From NCBI GenBank assembly GCA_020832085.1, contig JAFIFJ010000065.1, forward strand, positions 1-61,887: a stretch of 61,887 nucleotides of DNA. The letters run 5' to 3'. A model generated the notes under the pieces. It searched no databases and was not told the DNA's origin. It saw only the letters and a list, made by a program, of their open reading frames with translations. Positions 39,071 through 47,333 of this stretch are shown one piece after another; the first letter of the stretch is position 1, and the number at the start of each line of letters is the position of its first letter. Source of the stretch: Gammaproteobacteria bacterium (GTDB lineage: Bacteria > Pseudomonadota > Gammaproteobacteria > Pseudomonadales > Azotimanducaceae). Made by a program: the position numbers and the translations under genes.

Positions 39071-39392
39071 TCGCGGATGAATCCGCTCCCACAAAGAGCC
39101 CACGCGGCCCCGGCTGAGGGAAGGCCCTGATCGCACAGCGATCGGGCCAATATCGAAGCGCTGTGCCGGAGCGGATGGCGCTGCCTGCGCTGAATGTCAT
39201 CCGGATCGGCGCATTTCGCTGCGCGAAATAGCGCTCTCCCACAAGCTGGCAGCGCCCCCCACTGTGGGAAGGCCCTAATCGCAAAGCGATTGGGCCGATC
39301 ACTTGCCGCCCTGCCGGAGCTGACGCCGTGGCCTTAGATGAGCGCCATCCGGATCGGCGCATTTCGCTGCGCGAAATAGCGCTCTCCCACAA
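39071..39392. repeat. Cluster of REPIN-like palindromic repeats
   Basis: At least five arms lie in the 403-bp gap between the sigma factor and LLM genes. Two right arms (39203-39244 and 39351-39392) are identical over 42 bp, run from GGATCGGCGC to CTCTCCCACAA and contain the palindrome ATTTCGCTGCGCGAAAT. Two left arms (about 39116-39155 and 39264-39300) start GGGAAGGCCCT and end GGGCCAAT or GGGCCGATC. Another arm ending CGCTCCCACAA lies at 39071-39094. Left and right arms pair across spacers that carry GATGGCGCTGCC-like sequence. No gene is seen here. Confidence 0.75.
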
Positions 39393-39409
39393 AGATCGAA
39401 CACGATCCG

Positions 39410-40270
39410 TCAGCGCACGGCTTCCAGATAGGCTTCGATCCGCCCGAGGTGCCCGTCCACGTCGGTCTCGCCGGCATTCTGGGTGGCGATGGCCAGGTGG
39501 GTGCAGCCGAGGTCGCGCCACTTGCTGGCATGTGATGCCCAGCGCTCCGGCGTCCCGCCGCTGAACTGGGCCTGGGCCTGAATGCCGAAGCCGTCCATGG
39601 ACTTGCCTGCGGCCTCGCGGTGCCTGCGGATGGTCTCGATGCAGGCCCGGGCGTTGTCGTTGGCACCCATCAGCGGAATCCAGCCGTCGCCGTGTTCGGC
39701 GCAGCGCTTCAGCAGCGCCGGTGCCGAGCCGCCGAACCAGATGGGCACGGGCTTCGACGGCCGCGGCAGAATGCTCGCCGCACTGACCTTGTGAAACGCG
39801 CCGTCGAAACTGAGGCTGTCAGACGTCCACAGCTTGCGCAGCAGTTCCACCTGCTCGGTCTGACGTGCTCCGCGCTGCTCGAAAGGCACGCCCAAGGCTT
39901 CGTATTCGATCTTGTTCCAGCCCGTTCCCACGCCGAGCCGCAGGCGGTTATCGGACAGGATGGCCACCTGTGCCGCCTGCTTCGCCACCAGCGCGGTCTG
40001 CCGCTGCGGCAGAATCAGCACCGTCGTCATCAGCTGCAGCTTGTCGGTGACGGCGGCGATGTAGGCCAGGGTGGTCAACGGCTCGTGGAAGGCCACGTCC
40101 TTGTCGTAGGGCCCCTTCCAGCCACCGGGACGATCCGGATCGGCGCCGAGGACGTGATCGTAGATCAGCAAATGGGTGGCACCGAGGGCTTCCACGCCCT
40201 GGGCAAAGGCCTTGACGGCGCCCGGATCCGTGCCCATCTCGTTATGCGGAAACACCGCTCCAAACTCCAT
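39410..40270 (-). CDS. LLM-class flavin/F420-dependent oxidoreductase
   Basis: This 286-residue TIM-barrel enzyme belongs to the luciferase-like monooxygenase family. Motifs include FGAVFPHNEMG at the N terminus, LMTTVLILPQRQTALVAKQAAQ, RLRLGVGTGW and PIWFGGSAPALLKR. It resembles TIGR03619-type F420-dependent enzymes, though many gammaproteobacteria lack F420, so FMN is a likely alternative. It is divergent from the small secreted protein gene. The substrate is unknown. Confidence 0.8.
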   Translation of the reverse strand: MEFGAVFPHNEMGTDPGAVKAFAQGVEALGATHLLIYDHVLGADPDRPGGWKGPYDKDVAFHEPLTTLAYIAAVTDKLQLMTTVLILPQRQTALVAKQAAQVAILSDNRLRLGVGTGWNKIEYEALGVPFEQRGARQTEQVELLRKLWTSDSLSFDGAFHKVSAASILPRPSKPVPIWFGGSAPALLKRCAEHGDGWIPLMGANDNARACIETIRRHREAAGKSMDGFGIQAQAQFSGGTPERWASHASKWRDLGCTHLAIATQNAGETDVDGHLGRIEAYLEAVR

Positions 40271-40458
40271 TCATCCTCCTCGGTTTAAGTCGTGCCGGAT
40301 GCCCTCAGCCGGCGGCCGGGCGCCAGTATACGCGGCGCCACGCTGCCGGACCCAAACCCGCTGCCGTCCCGGGTTGACCGCGGGCGGGAAGAAGGCTGGC
40401 ACACGGCTTGCTAAACTTCACTACATCATCACGCCATGGAACAGTCAGGAGCTCCACC

Positions 40459-40902
40459 ATGGAACAGACGACAGCGACCCGGTCGCTCGCCACCCCAGCA
40501 CTCACAGCGCTGCCCTTGCTGCTCGCGCTGCTGCTCGCCAACGGCGTGGCTGCACAGACCCCTGAGCAGCCCACCGCAGACGCCCCGACAGCAGACCTGC
40601 CCAACCCCGAAGCCTGGGACGCGGGCCCGGACCGGGAAACGCTGGTGCGGTTCGCGCGCGCCTGGGGACTGGTCTCCGGCATGCTCCAGTCCGATGCCCC
40701 GGATGTCGATCCGCTGGACGACTCCGTCGCCGCGCCGGAAGAGCTGTCTTCCGATGTCAGCCGCAAGGTCCGTCGCCACATTCGCAACAACGGTCTCGAT
40801 CAGGAGCAGTGGGCGAATCTGATTGCCCGCATGGACGCGGATCCCGATTTCCGCACCCGTGTGGAAATGTTGGCCATCCCCTACCAGACCCCGACCGACT
40901 GA
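40459..40902 (+). CDS. Small exported protein, unknown function
   Basis: This 147-residue protein has a signal peptide (about 15-33, ending ANGVAA-Q) and a polar mature part. The last 60 residues (DVSRKVRRHIRNNGLDQEQWANLIARMDADP) look helical and resemble DUF4168-like exported proteins. AGGAG lies seven bases before the ATG. Its 3' end is convergent with the NtrC-type regulator. I cannot assign a function. Confidence 0.6.
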   Translation: MEQTTATRSLATPALTALPLLLALLLANGVAAQTPEQPTADAPTADLPNPEAWDAGPDRETLVRFARAWGLVSGMLQSDAPDVDPLDDSVAAPEELSSDVSRKVRRHIRNNGLDQEQWANLIARMDADPDFRTRVEMLAIPYQTPTD

Positions 40903-40909
40903 TCGGCTT

Positions 40910-42286
40910 TCAGCTATCTGCCACCGCCCCGTCCGATGGCCGATCCAGCCAGCGGTAGAGCGTGCTCCGGGTGACGCCAAGAATGGCGGCCGCCTGTTTT
41001 TTGTTGCCGCCGGTGTGGCTGAGAACGTAGCGCGCATAGCGCTGCTGCAGCGTTTCCAGCGTCGGCAGATCGCCGAAGGGACCTGTTCCTTCGGGCATAC
41101 CGGGACCTTCGCCGTCGGACCCGCGCAGGCGCGCCGGAAGGTCCTCGGGCCGGACCTCACTGCCACGGCAGAACAGCACTGCACGCTCGATCACATTGCG
41201 CAGTTCACGCACGTTGCCTGGAAACGGATAGCGCTGAATCAGAGCCAGTGCCGCCGCCGTAAAGCCCTCCACCCGGCGCTCCCCGCGTGCTGCGAACTCC
41301 CGCAGGAAACGGCTGGCGAGGATCTCCCGGTCTTCCCCCCGCTCACGCAGGGGCGGCACTTCGATGGCAAAGGTTTCCAGCCGGAAGTACAGATCCTCGC
41401 GCAGGTCCCCCGACTTGACCTGGGCATGCACGTCACGATTGGTGGCCGCCACGATCCGCACGTCCACCACCTCTTCGCCCCCGGCACCTACCGGGCGGAT
41501 GCGGCCCTCCTCGAGCACCCGCAGCAGCTTGGCCTGCAGGCCGAGAGGCATCTCTCCGATCTCGTCGAGCAGCAGGGTGCCCCCGTGGGCCTGGCGGAAC
41601 AGTCCGGCGTGGCTGCCCCGGGCGCCGGTGAAGGCGCCCGTCGCGTGGCCGAAGAACTCGCTTTCCATGAGTTCACCCGGAATCCCGGCACAGTTCACGG
41701 CAACGAAGGGCCCGCCGGCCCGCGGACTGCCCTCGTGCAGGGCCCGCGCCACCAGTTCCTTGCCGGTACCGCTCTCGCCCAGGATCAGCACGGCACCTTC
41801 GCCCTGGGCGATGAGCCGGATCTGTTCGAACATGGTCCGCATGGCCGGGCTCGACCCGTACATGCCATGAAAGGCCTCGCCATCAGCGAGGCTGCGATAG
41901 CGCTTGAGTTCATCGCGCATGCGGCGATGATCGAGCAGACGGCGGACCGTGAGCAGGAAGTGATCGGCATCCAGGGGTTTGGTCAGGAAGTCGTCGGCGC
42001 CGAGCTTGAGTGCGGCCACCGCGTCCCGCACGCCACCGAAGGCGGTAATGACCAGCGCCGCCGGTGGATCCGCGAAGGCCACGACCTGCTCGAGCAACTC
42101 CTGGCCGCTGCCGTCCGGCAGCCGCAGATCGGTGACCAGCAGATCCACGTCGTGGCCGTTGAGCAGTTCCCGAGCATGGGTCAGGGTCTCGCTGGACAGG
42201 ACGTCGAGCCCTTCCGCTTCAAGTTCGTCCCGCAGCAGGTCCCGGACCCCTGCGTCGTCTTCCACGATGAGCACGCGCTCAGTCAT
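40910..42286 (-). CDS. NtrC-family sigma54-dependent response regulator
   Basis: This 458-residue regulator has a receiver domain with Asp53, an AAA+ domain with Walker A GESGTGKE, the sigma54-contact loop GAFTGA (in ATGAFTGARGSHAG) and Walker B GGTLLLDEIGEMP. It ends in a Fis-type helix-turn-helix (NKKQAAAILGVTRSTLYRWL). It activates sigma54 promoters when phosphorylated by the kinase encoded just upstream, with which it overlaps by 4 bp. Targets are not visible; no clear -24/-12 element lies near. Confidence 0.92.
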   Translation of the reverse strand: MTERVLIVEDDAGVRDLLRDELEAEGLDVLSSETLTHARELLNGHDVDLLVTDLRLPDGSGQELLEQVVAFADPPAALVITAFGGVRDAVAALKLGADDFLTKPLDADHFLLTVRRLLDHRRMRDELKRYRSLADGEAFHGMYGSSPAMRTMFEQIRLIAQGEGAVLILGESGTGKELVARALHEGSPRAGGPFVAVNCAGIPGELMESEFFGHATGAFTGARGSHAGLFRQAHGGTLLLDEIGEMPLGLQAKLLRVLEEGRIRPVGAGGEEVVDVRIVAATNRDVHAQVKSGDLREDLYFRLETFAIEVPPLRERGEDREILASRFLREFAARGERRVEGFTAAALALIQRYPFPGNVRELRNVIERAVLFCRGSEVRPEDLPARLRGSDGEGPGMPEGTGPFGDLPTLETLQQRYARYVLSHTGGNKKQAAAILGVTRSTLYRWLDRPSDGAVADS

Positions 42287-43788
42287 TTCAGGACTCCCTG
42301 CTGATCATGGCCGCCTGCCGCTGCAGAGGACGTGGGCAGGCGCAGCTCGAAGCTGGCCCCGCCCAGTTCCCGGTCGGGTCCGGCGTATTCCGCCCCGCCC
42401 TCATGCTCGAGAGCCACGCTGGCGACGATGGCCAGACCGAGTCCGGTGCCGCGGCCTGACACCTGTCGGGTGAAGAAGGGCTCGAACAGCCGCCCGGCAT
42501 CCGCGTCGGCGACACCGGGACCGTCATCGGTGACCCGCAGCCAGGCATGCACGGAATCCGCTGCCAGATGCACCCGAACGCGACTCGAAGCGTGGCGCAT
42601 GGCATTGCGGATGAGGTTGGTAACGGCAATCTCGAGGCGCACCCGGTCGCCGCTGACGTGGATCTCGTCCGCGGGCGCCGACCACTGACACTCGCGCGCG
42701 CTGCCCACCTCCTCGGAAACGACCCGGACCGCCGACGACACCACCACCCGCATGTCCAGGATCCGATGTTCGCGCTCGGTACCCCGGCAGTATTCCAGCA
42801 GCTGCTCGACGATGGCTTTCAGGCGCCAGGTTTCGTGATCGATCTGCTCGAGGTCGTAGTGGGTGTCGGTGTCCGCCGCCCGGCGCCGGACCCGCGCAGA
42901 GCGCCCCGCGATGACCGACAGCGGGGCCCCGAGCTCGTGGGCGATGCCCGCCGCGACCCGGCCGATGGCAGCGATCTTCTCGGTTTCCTGCAGCCTCCCG
43001 AGCAGCGCGAGTTCACGTTCGCGGCTGGCTTCCCGGGCCGCTTCGGCCTGCTCCACCGCTTCGATCATGGTGTTGAAGGAAGTGGCGAGACGGGCGAACT
43101 CCCGGGGCTGCTGCAGCGCAATGCGGGTGGAACGGCTGCCCGCGGCCACCGCGTCCATGCCGCCGAGCAGCCGATGCAGGGGCCACTCGATGAGGCGGCG
43201 ATAAACGGCGAAGAGCAGCAGAGCCACCACCATCACCGTGGTGCCCCAGGCGATCCAGGAACCGGTCCGCAACCGGCTCAGGGCAGCATCGATCTCGGCG
43301 CGCTCGCGATTCACCTGCAGCAGACCGTTGATGCGTCCACCCTGACCCGAGAGCGGCGTGAAGAAGGTAAAGACATCCTGCTGCCCGACCTGCCGGTAGC
43401 TGCCCCCCTCGGCCGCCGTCGGCGCATCAGCCTCGGCCTGAACCTCGGCATCTGCCCGTCCAGCGCGGGCGATCAGATTGCCTTCGTGGTCATAGACGGC
43501 AGCGCCATAGACCCGGCCGATGTCGAAGACGCCCTGCAGGGATTGCCGTACCAGGAAGACGTCGCCCTGCTCGATGTGGCGGGAAATCAGAGGCGCGACG
43601 GCCCGGGCGATGAGTTCAATCTCGCCCTGCAGCCGCTCCTCGAGGGCCGCTTCCGCCACCCGCACGATGGCCGTGACCACCACGGCCGTGAACAGCGCCA
43701 CCGGCAGCAGCAGCATGGCCAGACCGATGGCGCGCAGGCTCACGTTCCAGCCCGGCACGAGGCGGCCACCGAGTGTCAGCAGGAACAA
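42283..43788 (-). CDS. Sensor histidine kinase of an NtrC-type system
   Basis: This 501-residue kinase has two membrane helices (about 17-37 and 178-196) around a periplasmic sensor domain, a HAMP domain, the phospho-acceptor box AGIAHELGAPLSV and the N and G boxes (LIRNAMRHA, DDGPGV, GTGLGLAI). The last reading-frame start is TTG at 43788; a GTG at 43758 has GGTGG seven bases upstream and is a credible alternative. It overlaps the regulator gene (ATGA), so the pair is one operon. The signal is unknown. Confidence 0.87.
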   Translation of the reverse strand: MFLLTLGGRLVPGWNVSLRAIGLAMLLLPVALFTAVVVTAIVRVAEAALEERLQGEIELIARAVAPLISRHIEQGDVFLVRQSLQGVFDIGRVYGAAVYDHEGNLIARAGRADAEVQAEADAPTAAEGGSYRQVGQQDVFTFFTPLSGQGGRINGLLQVNRERAEIDAALSRLRTGSWIAWGTTVMVVALLLFAVYRRLIEWPLHRLLGGMDAVAAGSRSTRIALQQPREFARLATSFNTMIEAVEQAEAAREASRERELALLGRLQETEKIAAIGRVAAGIAHELGAPLSVIAGRSARVRRRAADTDTHYDLEQIDHETWRLKAIVEQLLEYCRGTEREHRILDMRVVVSSAVRVVSEEVGSARECQWSAPADEIHVSGDRVRLEIAVTNLIRNAMRHASSRVRVHLAADSVHAWLRVTDDGPGVADADAGRLFEPFFTRQVSGRGTGLGLAIVASVALEHEGGAEYAGPDRELGGASFELRLPTSSAAAGGHDQQGVLK

Positions 43789-43795
43789 CGGAGAT

Positions 43796-43834
43796 GTGTA
43801 TTGAAATCAATCATCATGTTTGCAAATGATACAC
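43796..43834. promoter_or_regulatory. Inverted repeat upstream of the kinase-regulator operon
   Basis: An AT-rich island immediately upstream of the kinase gene holds GTGTAT and ATACAC arms 27 bases apart, with TTTGCAAA-like symmetry inside (GTTTGCAAATG). It stands out from the GC-rich surroundings. Its position suggests a promoter or operator of the two-component operon, perhaps autoregulated. This is inference; no known binding protein is implied. Confidence 0.3.
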
Positions 43835-43861
43835 ACTGAGGGCCGGATTCACGAGTGCTTC

Positions 43862-43912
43862 GCAGGAACTCCGTCAGGGCAGGAACTCCGTCAAGGCAGG
43901 AACTCCGTCAGG
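43862..43912. repeat. Three tandem 17-bp repeats at a gene end
   Basis: Three direct copies of GCAGGAACTCCGTCAGG follow each other (43862-43878, 43879-43895, 43896-43912); the middle copy has one change (AAG for AGG at its end). The third and part of the second copy lie inside the C terminus of the hydrolase gene and the others continue beyond its stop. Slippage could change the last residues of that protein. Confidence 0.9.
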
Positions 43913-44610
43913 AACCCCCGGATCCGCTGCACCGCGGCGTCACAGTCGGGACCCTCCTTCCAGGAGTGCAGGAGCTCCGCACGGGGGGCCACGTCCGCCA
44001 GCGCCTCGGACACCGAGGCCGGGTGGTAGGCATCATCGCCCCGCAGCACCAGCATGGGCTGCTCCAACGACGCCACCGTGTCGCGGTCCGGATGAAACAC
44101 GAACTCGCCCCCGAACATGCGCTCACGGAAGGCAGCCCAATCCGCGTCCGCTACCTGGGGGTGGGACTCCCGCAGCCCCGCTGCCCAGCCGTCGAAGAGA
44201 TCGAAGAACTCATCTCGATTGCCATCCAGTCCAATGGGCTGCAGCAGGACACCGGCAGCAATGCGCTCCGGGGCCGCCGCCATCAGTCCGAGGCAGAACG
44301 GACCGCCGATGCACATGCCGAGGACGTGGCAGCGCTGAACGCCGAGGTGATCGAGCAACGCCAGCTGGTCATGGGCGTAGGTATGCCAGCCGTCGGCACC
44401 ACTCACGGGGCCACGGGATGCCCCCGCATTGCGCTGATCCATGCTGATGACCTGGAAGCTATCAGCCAGCACCTTCCTGGGATCGAAGGGCGCCCGCTCC
44501 CAGAGTGCCGCGGCCGAACGCATCCCGCCCGGTGCGAGCAGCAGGACCGGAAACCCCTCACCTTCGATGTCGTAGTGAATGCTCAGCTTGCCCGCTTTGA
44601 ACGTCGGCAT
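43891..44610 (-). CDS. Alpha/beta hydrolase with cysteine nucleophile
   Basis: This 239-residue alpha/beta hydrolase has the oxyanion segment LLLAPGGM and a nucleophile elbow reading GMCIGG, so Cys100 replaces the usual serine. The acid is probably in LRGDDAYHPA and the histidine in LLHSWKEG. Family members with a cysteine at this site include dienelactone hydrolases, though overall sequence is closer to generic alpha/beta hydrolases. The ATG is clear. Its 3' end consists of tandem repeats. It is transcribed towards the two-component operon and divergent from the pterin gene. Confidence 0.8.
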   Translation of the reverse strand: MPTFKAGKLSIHYDIEGEGFPVLLLAPGGMRSAAALWERAPFDPRKVLADSFQVISMDQRNAGASRGPVSGADGWHTYAHDQLALLDHLGVQRCHVLGMCIGGPFCLGLMAAAPERIAAGVLLQPIGLDGNRDEFFDLFDGWAAGLRESHPQVADADWAAFRERMFGGEFVFHPDRDTVASLEQPMLVLRGDDAYHPASVSEALADVAPRAELLHSWKEGPDCDAAVQRIRGFLTEFLP

Positions 44611-44727
44611 GCCCGCCCCCTCCTGGAATGATCATGGGCGAACGCTACCATCGCACCTCGGCAGTCGCGACCCGGGGCCGTGCTCATGGCAGAATGCTCG
44701 CCGCCCAGGATCACTCAGGAAGCCCCC

Positions 44728-45222
44728 ATGACTGCAGGCGAGCTGGCCACCATCGAGATCGCCAAGGAGTACCTGAACTTCTCCTCAGGGCACTTCACCA
44801 TGTTTTCCGCCACCGACCGCGAGAACCTCCACGGCCACAACTGGCGGGTGGCCTGCGAGATCACCACCCCCGTGGGCCCCGGCGGACTGTGCTTCGACTA
44901 CGCCATCATCAAGCGTCTGCTCGAAGGCCTATGCGAAGAGCTGGACGAGAAAATGCTGCTTCCCGGCGCCAGCCCCTGGCTGCGGGTGGAAGAAAAGGAC
45001 GGCATGGTCATCGCCCACTTCGCCGATGAACAGATTCCCTTTCTGCCCCGGGACGTCCTGGTCCTGGACGTGCGCAACATCACCGTGGAAGAACTGGCAG
45101 GCTGGATCCTCGAACGGGTGCGGACCCACCCCGACCTCGCCGGAGAGGACGTTCGCCGCCTGAAGATCCGGGTATCCTCGGGCACCCATCAATGGGCCGG
45201 ACAGGAATGGAGCAGCGTATGA
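44728..45222 (+). CDS. PTPS/QueD-family pterin synthase, PTPS-III-like
   Basis: This 164-residue protein has the T-fold of 6-pyruvoyltetrahydropterin synthase. Zinc ligands are His22 (SSGHFTMF), His35 and His37 (LHGHNW). The catalytic cysteine of QueD and PTPS-II is missing; instead Glu32 lies in RENLHGHN, the arrangement of PTPS-III enzymes, which cleave dihydroneopterin triphosphate to 6-hydroxymethyl-dihydropterin for folate. The ATG has AGGA seven bases upstream. It is coupled by ATGA to an SDR and followed by a YhhQ transporter. The context also allows a role in queuosine synthesis. Confidence 0.8.
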   Translation: MTAGELATIEIAKEYLNFSSGHFTMFSATDRENLHGHNWRVACEITTPVGPGGLCFDYAIIKRLLEGLCEELDEKMLLPGASPWLRVEEKDGMVIAHFADEQIPFLPRDVLVLDVRNITVEELAGWILERVRTHPDLAGEDVRRLKIRVSSGTHQWAGQEWSSV

Positions 45223-45920
45223 AACAGGTCATCATCAGCGGCGCCAGTGCAGGCATCGGCGCCGTTACCGCAGCACGCTTTGTCGATGCGGGCTGGGCCG
45301 TCACCAACCTCTCCCGACGACCCTGCCCGGTGGCGGGCGTCACCAGCATCCGCTGCGACTTTGCCGACCCGGAGTCTGTTGCCCGGGTCGCCGCCGACCT
45401 GCGGGCAAGCGTCGCGGATGCCGATCAGGTGCTGCTCATCCACAACGCCTCGCTGCTGCGCAATGACCGCAGCGGCGAGTGCGACGACGCCAGCTTCCGC
45501 GAGGTGCTGCAGATCAATCTGGCGGCACCCAACACCCTGAACACGGCGCTGCTGCCGTTGATGAAGCCGGGCTCTGCCGTCATTTATGTGGGCTCAACCC
45601 TGTCCGAGAAAGCGGTGCCCAACTCGGCGTCCTACGTCACCACCAAGCACGGCACCATCGGCATGATGCGGGCCACCTGCCAGGACCTCGCCGGTCGCGG
45701 CATTCATACCGCCTGCGTCTGTCCCGGCTTCACCGACACCGAAATGCTGCGTTCTCACATCGGCACGGACCCGGCCACCGAAGCGGCCGTGGCTTCCATG
45801 TCTGCCTTCGGGCGGCTGATCAAGCCCGAGGAAATCGCCGAAACCATTGTCTGGGCCGCCACCCACCCCGTGATCAACGGTGCGGTGCTGCACGCCAATC
45901 TCGGCCAGCTCGAACGCTGA
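45219..45920 (+). CDS. Short-chain dehydrogenase/reductase
   Basis: This 233-residue SDR has the cofactor motif SGASAGIG at residues 7-14, the core NAG-equivalent IHNASLLRN and the catalytic YVTTK with an upstream serine in VGSTLSEKAVPNSASY. The last region resembles the sepiapterin/dihydropteridine reductase-like SDRs, which fits its place behind a pterin synthase. Substrate preference is inference. The ATG overlaps the previous stop (ATGA). Confidence 0.82.
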   Translation: MKQVIISGASAGIGAVTAARFVDAGWAVTNLSRRPCPVAGVTSIRCDFADPESVARVAADLRASVADADQVLLIHNASLLRNDRSGECDDASFREVLQINLAAPNTLNTALLPLMKPGSAVIYVGSTLSEKAVPNSASYVTTKHGTIGMMRATCQDLAGRGIHTACVCPGFTDTEMLRSHIGTDPATEAAVASMSAFGRLIKPEEIAETIVWAATHPVINGAVLHANLGQLER

Positions 45921-45956
45921 CGACCATCCCCAAGACAGCTCCTGAGGACCGCTCTG

Positions 45957-46727
45957 ATGACCGACGCCGATCTCAACGAGCGCCGCGAACGTGTGTTCAT
46001 CGTGCTCGCGGGCACCTTCCTCTGTGCCATGACCCTGCTCAACGTCATCGGCATCACCCGCTTCGTCCAGCTCGGCCCCATGGCGCTGGCAGTGGGCGTT
46101 CTGCCCTACCCGCTGACCTTCCTCTGCACGGACCTGATCAGCGAACTCTACGGTCGGGCCCGGGCCAACTTCCTGGTCTGGGTGGGCCTCGGCCTGAACT
46201 TCTTCATCCTCGGCACCATGTGGGTGGCCCAGGCCCTGCCGTCCGTCAGCCCTGATGCCCAGCCGCCCTGGCAGGTGCTGGCCCTGGAGGAGGCCGTTGC
46301 CCTGCCCAACGGCGAAGTGGTGGTGGGATCCGTGGAGTTCTTCCAGCTGCTCTACTACTGCACCTCGGGCGCGGTGTTCGCGTCCATGCTGGCCTACATT
46401 GCCGCCCAGTTCTGCGACGTCCAGCTGTTCCACTTCTGGAAGCGGCTGACCCGGGGCAAGCACCTGTGGCTGCGGAATAATTTTTCCACCCTCATCAGCC
46501 AGATGGTGGATTCCTTCATGGTGATTGCTGTAACATTTGGCGCCGCTTATCTGGCTGGAAACATTGCCCTGGCCACCCTGTTCGTCCTGATGGGCAGCAA
46601 CTACCTCTTCAAGATGAGCGTTGCCCTGGCAGACACCGGTCCCTTCTATCTGTTGACGCACTGGCTGCGTCGCTATCTCAGGCTTGAGGATCCCACGTTG
46701 GCCTACGCAGCCGGCCGCCAGAGCTGA
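45957..46727 (+). CDS. YhhQ/VUT-family queuosine precursor transporter
   Basis: This 256-residue protein has about six membrane helices and the COG1738 signature: PYPLTFLCTDLISELYGRARA, then FHFWKRLTRGKHLWLRNNFST and SQMVDSFMVI. E. coli YhhQ imports preQ0 and preQ1 precursors. It follows the SDR gene after 36 bp with a GGA-type ribosome site. The pterin/deazapurine context suggests queuosine or pteridine salvage. It contains an unusually long periplasmic loop (about 96-120). Confidence 0.85.
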   Translation: MTDADLNERRERVFIVLAGTFLCAMTLLNVIGITRFVQLGPMALAVGVLPYPLTFLCTDLISELYGRARANFLVWVGLGLNFFILGTMWVAQALPSVSPDAQPPWQVLALEEAVALPNGEVVVGSVEFFQLLYYCTSGAVFASMLAYIAAQFCDVQLFHFWKRLTRGKHLWLRNNFSTLISQMVDSFMVIAVTFGAAYLAGNIALATLFVLMGSNYLFKMSVALADTGPFYLLTHWLRRYLRLEDPTLAYAAGRQS

Positions 46728-47084
46728 TCAAGGGCCCATCGCGGAGTCATCAGGGCACTTTAGCTACGGCGCAGTGTCTGAAGTGTTTCAAGAGCATTTC
46801 GATTCACGTTTATACGCAGCGAAGACAGCAGAACGCTTGATTTATGTCTAAACTAACGCAATGCTGGAGAAAAGCTGGAGACATGCACGAGCCATGCTGT
46901 ATAGCGCGATCCAACAAAAGGCCCCTTTTCACCCCCTGAGCGACAGGAATCTTCTCTTGTGCATCAGCAAGTTAGATGGCAAAGTGCAGGTGCCTTCGCG
47001 GGTTTTGACCCAAGGAACGAAAAGGTGATACCCACGAAGCTCCGGGACTCAGGGGATACAGGCCGGTTTCTACGGCCGATCGTG
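46728..47084 (+). promoter_or_regulatory. AT-richer intergenic region upstream of the sphingolipid genes
   Basis: This 357-bp gap is less GC-rich than its flanks and has no credible gene. A weak sigma70-like arrangement is visible: TTTCAA (46786-46791), a 19-base spacer and TATACG (46811-46816). An in-frame GTG at 47025, with AAGGA eight bases upstream, would extend the acyl carrier protein by 20 residues. I regard the region as the probable promoter of the ACP-SPT operon. Confidence 0.35.
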
Positions 47085-47330
47085 ATGACAACTTACAATG
47101 AGTGCGTCGCGCAGATTCAACAAATCCTGCGGACGACGGTCGCGAAGGGTGAGGTGGTCGGCGAAGACATGGATCTGATCGATGAGCTCGGTTTGGCGTC
47201 CCTGGACGTCATGGAGCTCATCGAACAGCTCGAAGATGTCTTCGACATCTCGTTTCCCATCAACGAGCTGGGTGACGTCCGCACGATCTCCGATCTGGCG
47301 CGTCGGGTCCAACTACTTACTGATCGGTGA
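47085..47330 (+). CDS. Acyl carrier protein of the sphingolipid locus
   Basis: This 81-residue four-helix acyl carrier protein has the phosphopantetheine serine in LGLASLDVMEL (Ser39), with alanine replacing the usual aspartate before it. The acidic helix II (ELIEQLEDVFDI) is typical. It precedes the serine palmitoyltransferase gene by three bases. In Caulobacter the corresponding ACP delivers the acyl chain for sphinganine synthesis. ATG at 47085 gives the standard length; GTG at 47025 or 47082 is possible. Confidence 0.85.
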   Translation: MTTYNECVAQIQQILRTTVAKGEVVGEDMDLIDELGLASLDVMELIEQLEDVFDISFPINELGDVRTISDLARRVQLLTDR

Positions 47331-47333
47331 CCA

